Of a stretch of DNA of 64,000 bases, positions 58,042-64,000 are shown piece after piece. The stretch spans positions 93,304,122 through 93,368,121 of the forward strand of contig CM036618.1 in assembly GCA_020746105.1 (NCBI GenBank). The letters run 5' to 3'. Every line of letters begins with the position of its first letter. The stretch's first letter is position 1. Made by a program: the position numbers and the translations under genes. The notes under the pieces are model-generated. The model saw nothing but the letters and a program-made list of their open reading frames with translations, searched no databases and was not told the DNA's origin. The DNA is from Trogon surrucura. Lineage: Eukaryota > Chordata > Aves > Trogoniformes > Trogonidae.

Positions 58042-60615
58042 CTGAAACAAACCACACCAGTCACTGTCACTGCCTCCCCCAGCTAACGTGCATCCATCAC
58101 CACTCAGATGGGAAGGGCACAAGAGCTCAGCCACTCCACCTCCTTCCACCCTAAATCAAGTGAGGAGCATCCCCAGCTCTGCGCAGAGATCACAGCAACA
58201 GAGAGACCATCACCAACCAGATCAGCCTGTACTGCCCAGGCAACTGCGACATTCTAATCCCAGACACAGCCAAGACAGCTCTAACACTCCCCCACCCATG
58301 TGGCTGGCCAGCACCTTTTTGCTAAGATCTGATCATCTTTTGGATTCTTTGCATGTGGCTCCAGAAGCAAAGACGTAATCTAAGGCAACTTCATGCAATT
58401 AAAAGAGGATAAAATAAGAGAAACTGGCCTTGGCCAAAGCCTGAGGGACAAGATCTTGATCTAGCGCTGTGAACAGATGCAGTTCATGGGACGTGACTAC
58501 ACAGCATCCTCCGCTGTCTGGCTGGATGAAGAGGTGACAAAGGGGAAAACCCGATACCTACCGTTCTCTTTTACCCAACATACAACAGCCAACAGCAGTC
58601 CTAACAGTATGCTCAAGAGAGCATTCACTACTGCCTCCACACCATCGACCTGCACCATGTTCCCAGGCAGAAAAATATTTGTCATCTCCTTGTTGTCTCC
58701 TCATCTCCCAAGAGCCACCTTCCCTCCAGGCCTTCCTGTGGAGGGGATCAACTGTGGATAAGTACAAGAGGGATGATCTACTTGTGTGCAAACGGACTGT
58801 CCAGATGGGAATGCTACCATGGACAACAGTTCTCCTGGGTATCATTCCTCTTTTCTGCCTGGCAACCAGGGCATAGATATCTCTAGGAAAACTTTGTCTT
58901 TCCAGCTTGCTTCCAGCAGGGAAACAGTGGGACTAATCAGGTAATATGAACACAGCATCCTAGCCTGAAAGAAAATGGCCTTTTTGCCCTGAGGTGGCAA
59001 TGACCTCTCTTTTTACCTACTTAGCACAATGCTCCTCCAGTGTTCGATTCTCCAAGCAAGGCCAAGGCCAGCGAGATGGTTGCCAGCAGGGTCTCTCTGT
59101 GGTGGGAGCCTTCACAAACCAGAAGCCAAGAGGCAGCATGGTCTCAGGTAAAGTACTGAGGTGGAATGAGACACCAGCTGCCTGGACATCAGCCTCAGAG
59201 GTGGCCCAGAGCACAAACGCTACCATAAACAGGGACATGGGAAACAAAATCAAAAGGTAATGATCCCTAATTATTGCTGCTTTGGGAATCAGCTCCATCC
59301 TGAGCTCATTAGCAATCTCACATCTTCTGCTCGGGAAAGGCAGGCGTGCGTTCTAAATGAGCAGGATGGGAGAGGAGGCTTGACATGAAGGGGAGGACAA
59401 AGCAGACTGGAAAGGGGTTTAGCCAGGCAGCCGAGCAGTCTCACTGCAAGGAGCGCAGTAGAGCTGGAGACGGGACATCTAGCAAGGCTCAAATAAATCT
59501 TTGTATCTTAACCAGACAGTGATTTCAAAGTCCTTTGTTATTAGGGAACGCTGCCATGGCTGTTGAGATGCGAAGCTCCCCAGAGGGACCTGCACAGCTC
59601 CCCCTGGGAGCCCAAGGGGAGAATGAAGGCACAGGACCCCATCTTATTAGAGGACCACGTTTATTAGAGAATTAATTTAATGGTAGAGTGAAGGTGGGGT
59701 CTCCGTCCAGTCCAATGTAAAACTTACCATCTCACCAGTTCCTGCCCTTTGCAAATGACCACGTCCTTGCTCCCTTATCTGTCAGAAGCCCTCACATTCA
59801 CACACAGCACAAAGTACTTGAGCATGTGTTACCTTGAGCATGTGGCTCCTCCCCAGCCAGTAAACTTATCACAAACGCACCATGCCTTCTCTGGAAACAC
59901 ACTTAAAAATCATGTCAAATAATACAATTTAATGAGAGGTTTGGTTAGTCTGCTGCCAACCCCACCACTAAATCATCCGCTTCACTGCGCATCCTCTCCT
60001 CCAGTACTGCTCCTCCTGCTCAGTTTGCAGTTGCTCTCACCAGCACATTCTCTGCCCGTACTTCCATCATTTCATGAGACATAACAAGACGATGTTCTGC
60101 CCAACTCTGCCAATGCTTTTACTTCCTGCTGACTGAAAATCTCCAGATTCCACATAGTATTTTAAAAGTTTCAACTGAGTTTGCTGCTCTTAAATCAAAA
60201 CCAAAGCTTGGGTCCCCTGCTGAAAAGCAATAATTTGCTAATAAACCACATGCCCTAGAACTGCACCATCAGCTTTGCTGAGCTGGGGGCACGAGGGACA
60301 GAAAATAATAATAAAAAAAGCAAGGAAGAAGAAAGAGATTGCTGAGTGAACAAAATATTTTTCCTCCAGAATCTCACTATTTCTTTAGTTCAGGCTAGTC
60401 CAGGGCATTAGGGCTTGTAAGGAAGGACAGGAGTGAGGATTCCCAGATGTTATCTATTCACTGTGCCTCAGTTTCCCTACTTCTAAATTAGGATAACAGC
60501 ATCTGCTTCCTGGAGGTGGCTCATTTACACAAGGAGCCTCACACACCGACCCAAACTACAGGCAGAGCACTATCTTCACATGTCAGTGCCATTGCCTCAC
60601 TTGGGATTTGCTCCT
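58042..60615 (-). other. CCDC167 intron 1, part left of the LTR
   Basis: I searched for the expected N-terminal exon (Met followed by Lys/Arg-rich residues and a donor) and did not find it. No recognisable repeat or RNA gene. The stretch reads as unique intronic DNA. Confidence 0.45.
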
Positions 60616-61773
60616 TGTATTGGGTTGGCTTGGCCAGATTTTGGCGGCGGGGGGGCAGCTGCAGGGTGGCTTCTGCAAGAAGCTGCTAGAAGCTCCCCGA
60701 GTTTGACAGAGCCAATGCCAGCCGGCTCCAAAGAGGGACCCGCCGCTGGCCAAGGCTGAGCCTATCAGTAAGGTGATAGCAGAGGAACGCCTCTGTAAAA
60801 ACATATTTAAGAAGGGGAAAAAGAACTGCGCCACAACAGCTGGCACAGAGATGGAGGAGTGAGAATCTGTGCAGACACCAAGGTCAGTGAAGAAGGAGGG
60901 GGGGGAGGATGAGCTCCAGGCGCCGGAGCAGAAGGAGTCCCCCGGGTCCGTGGTGAAGACCATGGTGAAGCGGGTTGTCCCCCTGCAGCCCGTGGGCGAG
61001 GTGCAGAAGTCCACCATGAGGATCACCACGTAGATGTCCACCGAGGACTCCACGCCGTGTGGGTGGATGCCTGAAGGGGGCTGTAGCCCGTGGGAAGCCC
61101 GCATCAGAGCAAGTCGCTGCCGGAACCTGTAGCCCGTGGAAGAGAGGAATGCCCACGCTGGAGCAGGTTGGCTGGTGGGACTTTTGGGACGCTGCGGGTG
61201 GCTCACGCTGGAGCAGTTTTCCCCGAAGGACTGCGCCTCAGACTCACTAGGGGTGGGCTGCAGTTTGTGATGAATTGCCCTTCGTGGGACGACTCACGCC
61301 GGAGAAGAGAGCATGAAGCTTGTCTCCCGTGAGAGGGACCCCACAATGGCCCTGGGGAAGAGTGAAGAGTCCTCCCCCGGAGTGAAGAAGCGGTGAAACC
61401 AACGTCGGATGAACTGACCGCAACCCCCATTCCCTGTCCCCCTGCACCGCTCGGGGGGAGGAGGTGGAGAAACTGGGATTAATGCTGAGCCCAGGAAGAA
61501 GGGAGGGATGGGGGGAAGGTGTTCTGTTTTTAAGATCAGTTTGATTTTTCTTATTTCTCACTACTCCTCTCTGATTGGTTCTCTTAATAAATGTATTTAA
61601 TTTCCCCAAAATTGAGTCTGTTTTGCCCGGGACCGTAAATGAGAGTGATCTCCTTGTCCTTATCTCAAACCCTGAGCCCTTTGAAATATTTTCTCCCCCT
61701 GTCTAACAGAGAACAGGGAGTAAGAGAGTGGCTGTGTGGGCACCTGGCTGCCAACCAGGGTCAAACCATGACA
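60616..61773 (+). mobile_element. Solo LTR of an avian ERVL-type endogenous retrovirus
   Basis: A 1158-base block starts TGTATTGGG and ends CATGACA, obeying TG...CA. In plus orientation it holds a TATA-like motif (60804-60810), an inverted CCAAT (GATTGG at 61572-61577), AATAAA (61586-61591) and then 'gagtctgttttgcccggga'. The last 200 bases match the end of a common avian ERVL LTR that I recall. No internal gag/pol sequence borders it, so it is solo. The flanking pentamers CTCCT and TTCTT agree at three of five positions, so a target duplication is not proven. Internal imperfect repeats ('tgtagcccgtgg' twice) are visible. Open frames inside are not genes. Confidence 0.8.
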
Positions 61774-63214
61774 TTCTTGCAAGCTGGGAATCTCTCAGCA
61801 GCTCAGCCACCCAACTAACTCTTCACTGTAGGGCAAAGCAAAGGGAGAAACAGAAAATAAGCACAGGGAGAGATCAAAGTAATGCCTGGGAGTTACCGAT
61901 TACTCTCTCTGGGCTGCCGATGAAATTCCCAGGGGGGCTGGAGCCTGTAAAGCTGTAGCACAAGAAAACCTGTAGAGCTTTGGCATCATTCCTTGCAGCA
62001 CCTCCCTGGGAGAGCAATCCCAGAAGTAGCTGCATACCTGATCTTTTTATGGATGGATGATAGGAATCGAAGACCAGATGCTTCCCTCGTTCCACAAGGT
62101 ACGAGAAAGAGCCGTTTCTAGAGAATTCTGGCAACGCTCGCTCACAACCTGAAGACCGTTTTAAACCAGAGAGACCTGGAGCAGATTTCAGTTCAAACTG
62201 ACTTGCATGCTTATGTCACAAATCCCATTTGTTGGGACCATCTTGGGCAGGGAGTTGAAAATGGCTCGCATAAAGGCAGAGACAAAAAGAGAGAAAAGAA
62301 GCAGCTTTGCTTACAGAGTTGAGCTGGATCCCTTTTAATACATTCCATAATGAATTAATAAAAGCTTTCTTTCCAGCAGAAAGACTAAAAGCGCTGTTCA
62401 AGAACTGGCATCCACCCTTCGCTTTTATGAATTCCCTAATTAAGATACTGGCAAAGAGCCATATCACACATACGTTGATATCCAACAGTGTTAGGTAATG
62501 AGGTTTTCGTCTTCTGACCCTCATAAAACAGATCAAAGCCAACTGAAGAGGTGGGGGCAAAGAAAAAAACCTTCCCCAAGCAGTCTAATGCCTTGTCACC
62601 TGCCAGCACACTTGAGCCGTTCTTTTCACAGAAGAATTAGTGGTTCCTGCATCTACAATTTTAGCTGGACTATTAAAATCAGTCCAGCAGAGACGAGTTT
62701 TGTTTAAATTAAAATGCTAACTTCCAGTTCACGGACACATTTCCATTTTCACGACCCTCCTGGAATCATTTTGCAAGCTGGCAAACCGTTTTGCAGGTGC
62801 TGTGCCCACAGCATGCTTGGAAATATTTACCAGGCGAGCTACTACACAGCAGAGGACGATCCACCAGCAAAGCCCTCCATTTTGCTAAAAGAGAAAGGGA
62901 TGGATCCCTCCTGCATTCCAAGCACTAGAAATTAGGGAAAGCATCTCCTGCATCTCCTTCGCCAGCCTTGCAGAGACTATTCCGTCAGTCAGCCCACTCG
63001 CTCAGCCCAAAGGCTCTGCAGGACAGCACACAGACTGACCACACAGCATCACCCACAGCTTTTTGAAAAATCCTGTAGGAACACCTTTACAGAGTAAAGA
63101 CTGTGTTGACAATGTTTTCCCAATTCTTTATGGTCTCACACAGACACTGATCAGCCACTACTCTACCAGAAGCAGCGACACACGTAACAACACCTTCCCC
63201 AAACACACACTGGA
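61774..63214 (-). other. CCDC167 intron 1, part right of the LTR
   Basis: Unique-looking sequence between the solo LTR and the CR1 at the right edge. The longest open frames (about 86 and 114 codons, both minus strand) show no family features. Nothing else seen. Confidence 0.45.
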
Positions 63215-63758
63215 CATAGAATCATAGAATCATATCAGCTGGAAGAGACCTGGAAGATCATCGAGTCCAGCCTTTGTCCCAGCCCTATCAACCTACTAAA
63301 CGATTTCCCCCAGTGCAACATCCACCCATCTCTTAAACACCTCCAGGTACGGTGACTCAACCACCTCCCCGGGCAGCCTCTTCCAGGGTCTGACAACCCT
63401 CTCAGTAAAGAAATTCTTCCTAATATCTAACCTCAACCTCCCCTGGCGCAATTTAAATCCATTTCCCCTCATCCCACCACTCTCCACTAAGGAGAACAGA
63501 CCAACCCTCGACTCTCTACAACCTCCCTTCAGGCAGTTGCAGAGAGCGATGAGGTCTCCCCTCAATCTCCTCTTCTCCAGGCTAAACAGCCCCAGATCCC
63601 TCAGCCTTTCCTCATAAGACTTATGTTCTAAGCCCTTTCCCAGCTTGGCAGCTGCCTCTGTACCCTCTCCAGCACCTCAATGTCCCTCTTGTAGCGAGGG
63701 GCTCAAAACTGGACACAGTACTCTAGGTGGGACCTCAGGTACTGTCTGAGCAGAGGGT
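63215..63758 (-). mobile_element. CR1 LINE 3' end
   Basis: Starts 'atagaatcatagaatcatatcagctgg' and runs through the ORF2 C-terminal region to 'gtactctaggtgggacctcagg'. Minus orientation, in intergenic or CCDC167 intron 1 DNA. A short open frame (63296-63565) encodes part of ORF2 with [18 protein letters not shown]. Confidence 0.92.
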
Positions 63759-63759
63759 G

Positions 63760-64000
63760 TTAGAATCATGGAAGTATTAAGGTTGGAAAAAACTTCCAAG
63801 ATCATCAGGTCCAACCATGTTGTCCTCTTTGTGCTTACTAGCCCAAATTTTCTGCTTCCACGACTTTTTTTTCAGTTATTGTCCAACCCACATTATGTTT
63901 TTAAGGGCTACAACACCCTCTGGCAAGGAGTTTCACAGCACAGCCACAGGTTATGTGAAGAACAAATGCCGCCCATTCATTCTGAGCTTGTCAGCTGCTA
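63760..64000 (-). mobile_element. Second CR1 fragment, different subfamily, running off the right edge
   Basis: A new CR1 tail starts at 'ttagaatcatggaagtattaaggttgg' directly after the previous element. It continues with 'aagatcatcaggtccaaccatg' and 'ctctggcaaggagtttcacagc', typical of another CR1 lineage. It is cut by the window end. Confidence 0.85.

Noticed and set aside
60583-61206. 207-codon minus-strand open frame
   Set aside because: It lies inside the solo LTR, crosses its left boundary, and shows no retroviral or cellular protein motif.
60611-61778. Five-base target duplication around the LTR
   Set aside because: The flanks CTCCT and TTCTT agree at only three positions, so I do not claim a duplication.

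Overview
The window is nuclear DNA from a bird. It contains many CR1 LINE 3' ends (the recurrent 'atagaatcatagaat' tail), an ERVL-type avian solo LTR, almost no SINEs, and proteins that align through their full reading frames with the vertebrate families AARS2, RNF8, CMTR1 and CCDC167. I cannot fix the bird order from sequence alone. All protein comparisons are made from memory of the human proteins, not from a search.

Layout. (1) 1-8.5 kb, minus strand: the first 11 coding exons of AARS2, mitochondrial alanyl-tRNA synthetase. The rest of the gene lies off the left edge. (2) 8.5-8.8 kb: a short CpG-island bidirectional promoter with recognisable NRF1, ETS/GABPA, GC-box and inverted CCAAT motifs. 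(3) 8.8-24 kb, plus strand: the complete coding region of RNF8 (8 coding exons, 525 codons), an FHA-RING ubiquitin ligase of the DNA double-strand-break response. It has one GC-AG intron and a tyrosine-rich C-terminal tail that the human protein lacks. (4) 24.9-25.7 kb: a second CpG island with a near-ideal RFX X-box, the likely CMTR1 promoter and untranslated first exon. (5) 26.9-49.0 kb, plus strand: the complete coding region of CMTR1, the cap-1 2'-O-ribose methyltransferase (23 coding exons, 831 codons), with a 3' UTR up to about 52.2 kb. (6) 52.25-58.04 kb, minus strand: CCDC167 exons 2-4. The start exon is not found and should lie beyond 64 kb. CMTR1 and CCDC167 run tail to tail, with candidate poly(A) signals about 60 bp apart. 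(7) 58-64 kb: intron 1 of CCDC167, with an ERVL-like solo LTR and two CR1 remnants at the right edge.

Every exon join reported was checked by hand for reading phase and splice dinucleotides. The four genes are housekeeping genes for mitochondrial translation, genome repair, mRNA capping and a small membrane protein. They form no operon-like pathway, and the only shared regulation visible is the AARS2/RNF8 divergent promoter. I found no evidence of a previously undescribed system. The most interesting points are the RNF8 tail, a perfect 16-bp hairpin in a CMTR1 intron, the GC-AG intron, the promoter motifs, two CR1 copies truncated at the same point, and an old SINE split by a CR1.
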